64,000 nt of DNA from Comamonas serinivorans (GTDB lineage Bacteria > Pseudomonadota > Gammaproteobacteria > Burkholderiales > Burkholderiaceae_C): positions 3,906,001 through 3,970,000 of the forward strand of contig NZ_CP021455.1 in the NCBI RefSeq assembly GCF_002158865.1, in the 5' to 3' direction. The position numbers were made by a program, and so were the translations under genes. The notes below the pieces were generated by a model, which searched no databases, had not been told where the DNA came from, and saw only the letters and a program-made list of their open reading frames with translations. How positions within the stretch are numbered: position 1 is the first letter of the stretch; every line of letters starts with the position of its first letter. This document shows positions 55,533-62,822 of the stretch, piece after piece.

Positions 55533-56921
55533 TCAGGCCTCCATCTCTTTGGTGAGCCAGGCGCGCTGGCGGTCAATGGCATCGCGCACCTGCGTGGCGC
55601 GGGCGATGAAAACTTGGTGCTGCTTGGGGTGGAAGCGCCGCAGGTACTGCGCGCGGCCGTCATCCCACCAGGCCGTGCAGGTCATGCAGTCCGACGCGCG
55701 CAACACGCCCTCGGGGTAGAAATCTGCGATGGGCAGGCCCTGGCCGCGCAGGTAGGCCTCCACCTGCTCGCCGGTCCAGGCCTGAATCGGGTACAGCACC
55801 TCGAAGCCCCCGCTTTCCTGGCCGCTGCGCAGGGGCGGTGTGGCGAAATCGCTGTCGCGCTGGCCGCGGACCAGCAGCGTGTTGCCGTCTGCCCGCATGC
55901 GCTCGTGCATGGGGAGCATGATGTTTCGCGCGCAGCACTCGTAGCGGCCCACGATGGGCAGCGCATCACCCGCCACGGCGCGGCCCAGCGGCGTGTGATC
56001 CGCGGGCACCAGATCGCTCGGCAGGCCGAATTCATGCCGGCTGGCTTCCACGTCCGTGCGGATGACCTCGAAGCGCCCGCCCGCCGCCTCCACCTCTGCA
56101 CGCGCCCGCGCCACCACAGCCCGCGTCTCGGGAAACTGATCCCCGGCATCGACGTGGTACACCGTCATGCGCGGCCAGAAGTTGCGCAGCAGGTAGAGCG
56201 TGGCCGTCGAATCTCGGCCGCCGCTGAACTGCAGGGCCACGCGCTCATGGCGCGAGAACGCGTCCGTGACTTCGCAGCGCCGAACGAGGCGAAACACCGC
56301 CGAAGCCACGCCCCGCCAGATCTGGTCGGCCGCTTCGCGGCCCGTCAGCACCTCGAACTGGTCGGCGCCGCAGAGTGCGCCCGACCAGTCGAGCGCAAAG
56401 CCGGCGTCACCCGCCAGCGCGCCAATTTCTGCGGGTGTGCGTAAATGCGAGCACATCGCACTCCATAGCGCGACATTGCCCCCGCCAACGTTCACAGGCT
56501 CGTGCATGAACAGCACGCCGCCGGGCTTGAGCACGCGTCGCGCCTCCTGCAATGCCAGCTCGGCGCGCTCGTCATCGCACAAGGCATAGCAGAACATGAC
56601 CACATCCGCGCTTGCATCCGGCAGCGGCATGGCGCAGTAGTCGGCCAGCAGGCGTTTGAATTTGCGTGGCGCCAGGTCCAGCTGGTGCCGGTCAGCGTTG
56701 ACCAGCACGAACCGCAGATCCGGCCGCAGGTCGGCCATCAGGCGCGCCGTCTCGCCGATGCCGCACCCCGCGTCCACGACGGTGGCGCCGTGCGGCGGGA
56801 GCATCAGCGACAGCAGCTTGTGTGCGTGCGAGAGGTCATCGCCCGACAGCACGCCCTGGAATTGGCGCACACCCTTGTCGATGGCAGCGTTGGTGGCTTG
56901 CGCCGTGAGTTCCCCGTTCAT
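55533..56921 (-). CDS. Phage methyltransferase - PAPS reductase-like fusion protein
   Basis: A 462-residue two-domain protein. Residues about 40-190 form a class I SAM methyltransferase (VVDAGCGIGETARLMADL, then VVMFCYALCDDERAELALQEARRVLKPGGVLFMHEPV). Residues about 225-460 form an adenine-nucleotide alpha-hydrolase of the PAPS reductase/DndC type, with the PP-loop LQFSGGRDSTATLYLL and cysteines in GRYECCARN and CMTC. Phages carry such domains in DNA modification or sulfur chemistry, so one idea is a modification of nucleic acid. The combined architecture is uncommon. It is the first visible gene of the leftward structural run before the cargo block. Confidence 0.82.
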   Translation of the reverse strand: MNGELTAQATNAAIDKGVRQFQGVLSGDDLSHAHKLLSLMLPPHGATVVDAGCGIGETARLMADLRPDLRFVLVNADRHQLDLAPRKFKRLLADYCAMPLPDASADVVMFCYALCDDERAELALQEARRVLKPGGVLFMHEPVNVGGGNVALWSAMCSHLRTPAEIGALAGDAGFALDWSGALCGADQFEVLTGREAADQIWRGVASAVFRLVRRCEVTDAFSRHERVALQFSGGRDSTATLYLLRNFWPRMTVYHVDAGDQFPETRAVVARARAEVEAAGGRFEVIRTDVEASRHEFGLPSDLVPADHTPLGRAVAGDALPIVGRYECCARNIMLPMHERMRADGNTLLVRGQRDSDFATPPLRSGQESGGFEVLYPIQAWTGEQVEAYLRGQGLPIADFYPEGVLRASDCMTCTAWWDDGRAQYLRRFHPKQHQVFIARATQVRDAIDRQRAWLTKEMEA

Positions 56922-56952
56922 GCCAGGGAACGTAATCAGACATCAGGGGGCG

Positions 56953-57054
56953 TCAAGGCTCCACCCTAACAGCAAAAAGCCCGCCGAAGCGCAGCTCCTT
57001 GCCATCCGTGTCAACGGGGGTGAAGTCCTGCCAATTGGTCGCTTTCTCTTTCAT
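56953..57054 (-). CDS. Possible short phage peptide (33 residues)
   Basis: MKEKATNWQDFTPVDTDGKELRFGGLFAVRVEP, with GGGGG just before the ATG and 31 bases before the methyltransferase-fusion start. A longer form from 57177 is open (74 residues) but starts inside the promoter of the opposite operon. It may be real because the sequence looks natural, but it is too short to be sure. Confidence 0.35.
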   Translation of the reverse strand: MKEKATNWQDFTPVDTDGKELRFGGLFAVRVEP

Positions 57055-57158
57055 CCCCCACTCTCGCGATGCGCGTGCAGGGCGTCGAACCCTATGCTGA
57101 GTCACTCTGCCCAGGGGCTGTAGAGGGGCAAACTCCGAGGGCGGGCTGGCCATGGTTT

Positions 57159-57176
57159 TGGTTATAGTCGTAACCA
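57159..57176. promoter_or_regulatory. Operator-like inverted repeat upstream of the ATPase operon
   Basis: TGGTTATAGTCGTAACCA has perfect 6-bp arms around TAGTCG, 18 bases before the start codon. TATAGT inside it resembles a -10 element, so a regulator bound here would block the promoter. Confidence 0.5.
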
Positions 57177-57194
57177 TATGTATGGCGAAACACT

Positions 57195-58328
57195 ATGAAA
57201 AAACCTGCATGCGTTCCTCGCGAACTTGCGCAGCGTATTGCGCTGGGCCGCTTTATGAGACGGTTAGAAGAGAGTCGGCGCAAGCAACTTCGGCGTTCAG
57301 GCAAGCGCCTTAGACCACTGAGGCAGACACAGTTGGCTAGAGCACGTGGGCATGCGGCATGGCAAAACTACCCAGTCCCACAAGTACTTGATTTGATAGG
57401 AAATAGAGAAGAAACATGCAGCTTTTTGTCGGATGTCCGTAATCGGGCGGTAGCGGGTCAACGCCTTCGACTGATCTTCATGGATACGGAGAAAATTTCA
57501 TCCGAAAGCCTGATCCTACTTTTGGCACAGATGCACAAGCTGCGCCTGGAGCATGGCCACGACTGCATCACCGGAACCTACCCGAAAAGTCCAAAAGTCG
57601 AACGACTGCTTGCCGAGAGCGGCTTCTTTCATACGCTGGGGGTTCGCTCTCGAAAGATGCCCGGACGAAAATTGTCAGCCACGAGGTTTGTGAAATGCAA
57701 GTCTGACGTTGAGATTCGAAGCCAATGCATCCCAGAACTGCGCGACGAGTTGTTAGGCGAAGACCTGCAGATGCCAAAGCCAATTGGTAAGATGGTCTTC
57801 AGGGCACTAAGCGAAGCGATGCAAAATGTGCACCACCACGCCTACCAAAAGAAGCAAATTACGCGTTTAGGTCTCAAAGGAAGATGGTGGTTGGGCGCGC
57901 AGCTCAGCAAGAGGAAGAATTTTTTCGAACTCACCTTCTACGACGCTGGAGTTGGCATTCCAAAGACGTTGCATCGCAAGTACCCTTTGGAGCACATTCG
58001 CTCCATCCTTTCGCTGCTTCCTGGGATGGAGCCGGACGATGCCCAAATGATCAAAGCAGCAGTTGAACTTGGAAGGTCCAGAACCAATCAGAGTCATCGT
58101 GGGAAGGGCTTGCTTGACATACATCGCCTCATCACCACTGTTGGAGTTGGAGCCCTTACAATCTTTAGCCGCTATGGCCAGTACAGGTATGAGCCGCTCA
58201 AAGGCGGAGAGGCTATCCGCAACGATGGGGCGTTCATCGAAGGCACCTTGATCAAGTGGGAACTGCCCCTAGATAAAGTTGTTGCCGCATTCGCCGACAT
58301 GGATGAAACCGATGATGAAGACTTGTAA
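57195..58328 (+). CDS. GHKL ATPase-domain protein with STAS-like N-terminal part
   Basis: A 377-residue protein. After a basic N-terminus (RKQLRRSGKRLRPLRQTQLARARG), residues about 75-145 resemble a STAS fold (RLIFMDTEKISSESLILLLAQMHKLRLEHG). Residues about 195-360 form a GHKL ATPase: N-box ALSEAMQNVHHHAY, G1 box FYDAGVGIP, G2 box QSHRGKGLLDIHRLI. No His phosphoacceptor domain is present. The base composition is clearly lower in GC than the flanks, which suggests separate acquisition. It heads a three-gene operon; the STAS-like protein that follows is the likely partner. Confidence 0.75.
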   Translation: MKKPACVPRELAQRIALGRFMRRLEESRRKQLRRSGKRLRPLRQTQLARARGHAAWQNYPVPQVLDLIGNREETCSFLSDVRNRAVAGQRLRLIFMDTEKISSESLILLLAQMHKLRLEHGHDCITGTYPKSPKVERLLAESGFFHTLGVRSRKMPGRKLSATRFVKCKSDVEIRSQCIPELRDELLGEDLQMPKPIGKMVFRALSEAMQNVHHHAYQKKQITRLGLKGRWWLGAQLSKRKNFFELTFYDAGVGIPKTLHRKYPLEHIRSILSLLPGMEPDDAQMIKAAVELGRSRTNQSHRGKGLLDIHRLITTVGVGALTIFSRYGQYRYEPLKGGEAIRNDGAFIEGTLIKWELPLDKVVAAFADMDETDDEDL

Positions 58329-58641
58329 CATTTCAATTGCAAGGGACTTCTCCACTGTCCCTGCAGGACGCTACGCCACAGATGGGGATGTAAGCGGCGA
58401 AGTCTTTCGAGAGTGTTTGCTACGACCCGTGTTGCTTAAAGGTCTTCAAGTGACCATTGATTTGGATGACACCGAAGGCTACGGATCTTCATTTCTTGAA
58501 GAGGCTTTTGGAGGCTTGGTGCGCGAAGGCTTCACAGCCAATCAACTGAAGACGATGATTACCTTTATCTCCCACGAAGATCCATCGCTAATTGAAGAAA
58601 TTCTTACCTACATTGATGATGCGCAAAGAAATCAGCACTAA
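58315..58641 (+). CDS. STAS-like domain protein (DUF4325)
   Basis: A 108-residue protein. The core LQVTIDLDDTEGYGSSFLEEAFGGLVREGF matches the STAS-like DUF4325 family, in which VTIDxxxxxGYGSSFLEEAFGGL is the hallmark. The start overlaps the ATPase stop by 14 bases; two adjacent ATGs (58312, 58315) are possible. DUF4325 proteins frequently lie next to GHKL ATPases, an arrangement reminiscent of anti-sigma-factor kinase and antagonist pairs. The stop overlaps the next start (TAATG), so the three genes are co-translated. Confidence 0.82.
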   Translation: MKTCNISIARDFSTVPAGRYATDGDVSGEVFRECLLRPVLLKGLQVTIDLDDTEGYGSSFLEEAFGGLVREGFTANQLKTMITFISHEDPSLIEEILTYIDDAQRNQH

Positions 58642-59111
58642 TGCAGCTTGATTTTTGGGAGGGCCTCATTACTGGCGCGATTGGATCGCCGACCCTGAAA
58701 TATATTTTCGATCGATTTATCAAGCGAATTGATGAAGTCTCAGCCGGCAACCGAAGGATTTTAAGCGAAGACATCGAACGCTTGAATCGATCCATAGATC
58801 CCATTTTTAAATCCGCCTTGGAATACTACGGAAAGCCGTCCTCACAAGGTGTTGATCTATCGCGGACAATAAAGAATGATCTAAAATCCTTTGCAATACA
58901 TTGGAATGTTGCCAGCCGACGCCTCGTGGAGGCTGGACGAGAACCGTTGCCCAGTATATTACTTATTAATTTCCGAAAATCATTGACCACGGACCTGGAC
59001 ACATCAAGACCAGACCCGGTTAATATTAACGATAACATAAATTTACAAATATATAGAGCAACTGAAGATTTGCTTAACCATTTATCCAGTCTAAAGCGTG
59101 ATTTGATTTAA
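58641..59111 (+). CDS. Unknown third protein of the ATPase-STAS operon
   Basis: A 156-residue protein with an amphipathic N-terminus (MQLDFWEGLITGAIGSPTLKYIFDRFIKRIDEV) and helix-rich remainder. No family recognised and no clear membrane helix. The start shares one base with the stop of the DUF4325 gene, so it belongs to the same operon. It could be the effector of the system, a membrane-associating protein; this is only inference. Composition is AT-rich like its partners, with many Asn and Ile codons. Confidence 0.65.
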   Translation: MQLDFWEGLITGAIGSPTLKYIFDRFIKRIDEVSAGNRRILSEDIERLNRSIDPIFKSALEYYGKPSSQGVDLSRTIKNDLKSFAIHWNVASRRLVEAGREPLPSILLINFRKSLTTDLDTSRPDPVNINDNINLQIYRATEDLLNHLSSLKRDLI

Positions 59112-59434
59112 GGCCCCTGTGGCCGCGGGAATGCATCAAGACTCGGATCCATGAAGCCGGTTCGCGCCGCCATCGACGATACCGATTGCACATACCCCAC
59201 ACCACCCCTCAAGCCTGAGTGACCGCCAGACCTTGACACCAACAGCTTCGCATTTGCTGTTCCCTTTCCCTTGGGAAAGCCGCCAGGCCGTCCAAGCCGG
59301 AAGCAGCCATTCCGCCTCGGCCCACTGAGTTGCGCTTCTTGCTAGATCAGAAGCAAGCTGTAGGACGACACATCGCCTTAGAGCATGCAGCGATGAACTT
59401 TCCTATTCAGAAGAGTTGACAAAAACCAGCTCAC
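59112..59434. other. Gap after the ATPase operon
   Basis: No complete gene is seen. A minus-strand frame ending at 59112 reads FMDPSLDAFPRPQGP and, further upstream, LLVSRSGGHSGLRGGVGYVQSVSSMAARTG, but it has no good start and is closed by a stop about 75 codons upstream. It may be a fragment of a displaced phage gene. Confidence 0.4.
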
Positions 59435-59965
59435 TCACCAAAACAACACCCAGCCAGCGGATGCAAGCAGGATAATTTGCAGAAACATGAGCGCCCATTG
59501 AGCTTGGATCAGGTGGATCAACAAGTTGGGGGCTCCCATGTAATCTCCCGCTTCAATTCGCGCATAAGCTCGTGACAACATTCGTCGGCCCGGCATCCAG
59601 ACAGGCGCCTTCATCAGTGCCATGATGTTTCCTAGGTCACCCCTTTGCTGCCCCTCGCCAAACACGGTTTCTGCAGCCTCTCCCGACTTGACCATACCAG
59701 CCACCACCGCGCCACAAATACGCAACAGGACATTCAGGAGCACTGCCGTCAAAAACAACATCACAGCGCTCGGGAGCGCCTCTACTTCGATGACTTCCCT
59801 TAATTTGTCCAAAGAGTTAATGATCACTCCAAAGAGTGCTGCAGCACCAGCGATAAGCCAACTTGAAAAAGCGCCCAAGTCATGTGATGCCTCTTTTGCC
59901 ATCAGCCGCATCAAACGGCCAGCAATAACCTGATCGCCAGTAGGAACTCCGTTCGGCTGGGTCAC
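59435..59965 (-). CDS. Prophage membrane protein, unknown function
   Basis: A 176-residue protein with three or four hydrophobic segments: AFSSWLIAGAAALFGVIINSL, LPSAVMLFLTAVLLNVLLRICGAVVAGMV and LIQAQWALMFLQIILLASAGWVLFW. GTG at 59965 is preferred over TTG 12 bases upstream because GGAG precedes it. Composition is lower in GC than the structural genes, as for other cargo genes here. No family recognised; a superinfection-exclusion or moron role is possible. Confidence 0.6.
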   Translation of the reverse strand: MTQPNGVPTGDQVIAGRLMRLMAKEASHDLGAFSSWLIAGAAALFGVIINSLDKLREVIEVEALPSAVMLFLTAVLLNVLLRICGAVVAGMVKSGEAAETVFGEGQQRGDLGNIMALMKAPVWMPGRRMLSRAYARIEAGDYMGAPNLLIHLIQAQWALMFLQIILLASAGWVLFW

Positions 59966-60070
59966 GCTAATCTCCAATTCATGGCCAATTTTTTAATGGC
60001 AAAGCACCAATTGCCATGACGATGGGCAAAAAAGCGGCCTCAGGAGGGCAGCGGTGTGAGCCTACCCCCA

Positions 60071-60358
60071 CTATCGGGGGTCACGGTCGATGGATTTGTG
60101 CGTGCCAAGCCTTTTGAGTTCTGCGCGGTCGCCAACTATCTCAAAGCTGATCTGCCAAGACTTGTTGGCAAAGACATCGATCTTCCAGATGGCTGGCTTG
60201 GGCATGCCTTTGAGCGGGTGCAGCCGCAAAGACTTGGCTAAAGGATTGGTTTGCAGCTTGCGAAGCGCCTCTTTGACAGCGCTCTGCACGTCAGCAGGTG
60301 CACTCTTCAGATCAGCCGCAAAGCGCGCTGAGTAGGCGAACTCGCGGACGGTGATCAA
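60071..60358 (-). CDS. RelE/ParE-like toxin
   Basis: A 95-residue protein matching the ParE/RelE toxin fold: FADLKSAPADVQSAVKEALRKLQTNPLAKSLRLHPLKGMPKPAIWKIDVFANKSWQISFEIVGDRAELKRLGTHKSID. The basic residues and the GD-x-x-x-L-K-R-LGTHK ending fit HigB/RelE-type RNases or gyrase poisons. The start is TTG at 60358, two bases after the stop of the upstream gene, so the pair is co-transcribed. It would be neutralised by the upstream protein. Confidence 0.78.
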   Translation of the reverse strand: MITVREFAYSARFAADLKSAPADVQSAVKEALRKLQTNPLAKSLRLHPLKGMPKPAIWKIDVFANKSWQISFEIVGDRAELKRLGTHKSIDRDPR

Positions 60359-60360
60359 GG

Positions 60361-60903
60361 TCAGTGCAGAGGCAGCAGATCGTCAAACAGATCATCCACG
60401 CTGGAAAATGCGGGGCTGATCGAGGGCTCAAGAACCGCATCGTGGGTGGCAATCCACTCGCGCAGTTCTTCGATGTAGTCATGAAGGTTTCGCACAGCCT
60501 CCATGAACTCGCAGTACGCTTCTGCCACCCCATCGTCTGGGCGCAGTTGTGGGTCTTGGCAGGCGGCTTCATGACGCTTGCATGCGTCGTGATAGATGCG
60601 TGAGCAGACTGCACCCGCCTTCTCCAACATCGACTGGATGCGGCCACCGTCATCAATGGTGATGCTGGAGTCCGTCAGGCGATCTCGGATTTCCTCGTAC
60701 CCCGCATGGATGGCGCGCAGAAGGCTTGTGTCGGAATTCAGCGCATCCAGGGTGTTTTCGATGGCCGCGAGCAGTTCCAAATTGCGCGCAGCAAACACCT
60801 GTGCCCCAACAGGGGTCATGGGTGCTGATGTACGGGCTCGTAGTGCTTGCATGGTTCTTTGGACTGTAGCACGACGCCAAAGTTCTTCGCCTTTCGCTGT
60901 CAC
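60361..60903 (-). CDS. Putative antitoxin partner of the RelE/ParE-like toxin
   Basis: A 180-residue acidic, helical protein (ELLAAIENTLDALNSDTSLLRAIHAGYEEIRDRLTDSSITIDDGGR; SVDDLFDDLLPLH). It precedes the toxin gene by two bases and its position fits an antitoxin, although it is longer than most and I see no clear DNA-binding motif. The start could be GTG at 60903 or ATG at 60852. If it is not an antitoxin it may be an unrelated prophage protein sharing the operon. Confidence 0.55.
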   Translation of the reverse strand: MTAKGEELWRRATVQRTMQALRARTSAPMTPVGAQVFAARNLELLAAIENTLDALNSDTSLLRAIHAGYEEIRDRLTDSSITIDDGGRIQSMLEKAGAVCSRIYHDACKRHEAACQDPQLRPDDGVAEAYCEFMEAVRNLHDYIEELREWIATHDAVLEPSISPAFSSVDDLFDDLLPLH

Positions 60904-61178
60904 CTACTGATACATTCAGGCGCATGACCCAAGCCGCTGACACCCCTGCCCCGTTCGCCTTGATCGCCGGTCGGCATGGCCATCGGCATTCGCCAACCCG
61001 CGCCACGAGTAAACGGTTTGGGTCTTCATGTGCGTCTTGCGGCATGGTTTGCTGTGATTTTATACAGCAATTGAACAGTCGCCGTACTCCGCAGGAACGT
61101 GTACGAACAGGCGGTCATGCGCAAGAACGTGTAGGCTCAAGCTGACAGCCTGGTCCACCGTGCCCACGGCCAGGTGTG

Positions 61179-61384
61179 CACTCAAGCTGCCTATACGGCA
61201 GATCCAAGAAGCCCAGAAGCGCTCTCACCTGCTTCTTTTCTAAGCTGCCTATACGGCAGATCACGCGGACAGCACGCTGCCCCACACGCGGTTGATTTTC
61301 TGAGCTGCCTACGCGGCAGTCCACGGCCTTGCCCAGGTCACCGCCGTAGGCCTTCATTTCTGAGCTGCCTACGCGGCAGTCCAC
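61179..61384 (-). CRISPR. Type I-F-like mini-CRISPR array, 4 repeats, 3 spacers, no cas genes
   Basis: Repeats begin at 61357, 61297, 61237 and about 61179, at 60-base intervals (the last is degenerate). Each has 28 bases: on the minus strand the first two read GTGGACTGCC/GCGTA/GGCAGCTCAGAAA and the third GTGATCTGCC/GTATA/GGCAGCTTAGAAA. The CTGCC...GGCAG stem and the 3' handle CTNAGAAA are diagnostic of type I-F. Spacers are 32 bases (61325-61356, 61265-61296, 61205-61236), the I-F length. Transcription is leftward, with the leader side at 61385 and the degenerate repeat at the far end. No cas genes are in the window. Confidence 0.9.
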
Positions 61385-61491
61385 TAGAGCGTAGCACACA
61401 CATGTGCCTGATTTAAAAGGGAAAGCTCCAGCTCTCGGCCACCAAGCCCTTCTCCTGCGTCCCGTCGAGAATCAAGAAAAGGGCTGGCTCG

Positions 61492-61683
61492 TCAACGCGT
61501 CAAGGCTGCGCTGAAGCCGATGGCGTCGCGACGCCACTCGATGACCTGTGCCGCAGCCATCGCCGCCTCGCGCGCCGTCTCAAACACGCCCGCAAGACGC
61601 TCCTGGCGGCTGCCTTCGTGCAGCAAGACCGGAACCCACTTGGGCGATGTTGCCGCGGGCGGGGGTTGTGGGGTAGCATCCAT
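61492..61683 (-). CDS. Small prophage protein (63 residues)
   Basis: MDATPQPPPAATSPKWVPVLLHEGSRQERLAGVFETAREAAMAAAQVIEWRRDAIGFSAALTR. A natural-looking helical protein with a Pro-rich N-terminus; AAGGA precedes the ATG at seven bases. I recognise no family. It overlaps the frame that starts at 61769 in another phase, listed separately. It lies downstream of the antirepressor gene. Confidence 0.6.
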   Translation of the reverse strand: MDATPQPPPAATSPKWVPVLLHEGSRQERLAGVFETAREAAMAAAQVIEWRRDAIGFSAALTR

Positions 61684-61769
61684 GCTGATTCCTTCTCTTG
61701 CTGGAGTGGGTTCACCTTGAAGGCCTCAGCGGCTGCTACCGCTGGGGCTTTCGTCTTTGTGGGGCTCAT
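61500..61769 (-). CDS. Frame coupled to the antirepressor stop, overlapping a small gene
   Basis: Begins MSPTKTKAPAVAAAEAFKVNPLQQEKESAW at 61769, with an ATGA overlap of the BRO gene stop. The first 30 residues look natural, but from about residue 31 the sequence is Arg-rich and is the shadow of the 63-residue gene in another frame. It may be a short leader-type gene or a frameshifted fusion. Confidence 0.3.
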   Translation of the reverse strand: MSPTKTKAPAVAAAEAFKVNPLQQEKESAWMLPHNPRPRQHRPSGFRSCCTKAAARSVLRACLRRRARRRWLRHRSSSGVATPSASAQP

Positions 61770-62578
61770 GCTGTGGCCACCGTGGGCTTGGCCGGCAGCA
61801 CCAGTTCAAGCAGTTCCTCGAACTTGCTCACATACCAATGCGGCTGCGTCTCGCGCGGGTTGTTGGGGTTGGTCAGGTTCTTGCCGTACTCCAGATCCGT
61901 GCAGACCTTGAACTTCTTCGTGCCGCCCTTGCTGGAGGGGCGCTCACGCTCTTCCAAGAATCCCTGCTGCATGAGCAGACGGTTGAAAGCGATGGCACTC
62001 ATGCCGACGCCATGAATTTCCAGCAGTTCAGCTGCAGACTTGGTTTCCTCGCTGGAGCCGGCAATCGAGGATGCAGGCGCGTCCACCGCATAGGCCGGCA
62101 GCAGGCCGGGAACTCCGATTTGCTGCTCCAGGCGCTGATAGCCCCCAAGAAGCGCGGAAGGAGCCAGCTTGAAATCCTCAGCAAAGCTGCGCAGGAGCAG
62201 CAGACCACCAGTGATCTGTGTGCGGGTCAGAGTCTTCTGCAGGGGCGCCTTGGAAGCGGTGTAACTGCCGGTCTTGCGAATGCTGGGCAGCACGTCTTCG
62301 AATACCCAGCGCTCGAAACGCTCGGCAGTAGGAAGGGTGCTGTTGACGATCAGGCGCAGCACGTCCGGCTCGGACAGGACGCGCACCTCTTGACGGCCAC
62401 CGGCTGTTTGAAGGGGGTGCAATTTCTGCACCCCCCTGCAATGCGAACGGATGGCAGTTGTGGGGTCGGCATAGCCGAGGGCATCGGCCACATCCCTTCC
62501 GACGAACCACGGCTCGCCATCGATTTCGAGCACGCGGATGTTGGTGCCGTCGAAGCTGTAGGGAACGATGTTGCTCAT
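61766..62578 (-). CDS. BRO-family phage antirepressor
   Basis: A 270-residue protein with an N-terminal BRO domain (about 1-110): IVPYSFDGTNIRVLEIDGEPWFVGRDVADALGYADPTTAIRSHC and LSEPDVLRLIVNSTLPTAERFERWVFEDVLPSIRKTGSY. The C-terminal part may be a KilA-C/antirepressor-type DNA-binding region. Such proteins are expressed during prophage induction and interfere with repressor activity. The start overlaps the RHH gene stop (ATGA), so it is co-translated with it. Confidence 0.85.
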   Translation of the reverse strand: MSNIVPYSFDGTNIRVLEIDGEPWFVGRDVADALGYADPTTAIRSHCRGVQKLHPLQTAGGRQEVRVLSEPDVLRLIVNSTLPTAERFERWVFEDVLPSIRKTGSYTASKAPLQKTLTRTQITGGLLLLRSFAEDFKLAPSALLGGYQRLEQQIGVPGLLPAYAVDAPASSIAGSSEETKSAAELLEIHGVGMSAIAFNRLLMQQGFLEERERPSSKGGTKKFKVCTDLEYGKNLTNPNNPRETQPHWYVSKFEELLELVLPAKPTVATA

Positions 62579-62742
62579 GCTTGTGCTCCCTGTTTTGCGC
62601 GCGACATTTCAAGTCGCCGCACAATTTCTGCGGTCAACGTGCGCGATTGCTCCTTTGCGCAGGAGCGCAAAAAGATCTCCAAGTCATCTGGAAGCGCCAG
62701 CGCCACTGGCGACTTGCGCCTCTTCGGTTTCGGTTCAGTCAT
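62575..62742 (-). CDS. Ribbon-helix-helix (Arc-like) regulator
   Basis: A 55-residue protein: MTEPKPKRRKSPVALALPDDLEIFLRSCAKEQSRTLTAEIVRRLEMSRAKQG fits an Arc/MetJ-type ribbon-helix-helix, a DNA-binding fold. GAGG precedes the ATG at five bases; a TTG start at 62760 is possible. It leads the antirepressor operon and faces the XRE repressor gene across an operator region, suggesting a control switch like Arc-Ant. Confidence 0.75.
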   Translation of the reverse strand: MTEPKPKRRKSPVALALPDDLEIFLRSCAKEQSRTLTAEIVRRLEMSRAKQGAQA

Positions 62743-62822
62743 AGAATCCTCATCAGGCAAAAATCATCATCAATCGTGATGACGGATGAATCATATCCAA
62801 CAATTGATTTCAGTCAATACTA
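62743..62822. promoter_or_regulatory. Divergent operator region of the prophage switch
   Basis: Contains dyads TCATCA-ATCG-TGATGA (near 62767-62782) and ATTGA-N6-TCAAT (near 62803-62818). These lie between the RHH/antirepressor genes and the XRE repressor gene, where repressor operators would be expected. AATACT just before the XRE start could be a -10 element. Confidence 0.5.

Noticed and set aside
60924..61145. A 73-codon rightward frame (MTQAADTPAPFALIAGRHGH)
   Set aside because: No ribosome binding site, and the second half is a low-quality sequence in a region likely to hold the promoter of the toxin-antitoxin genes.
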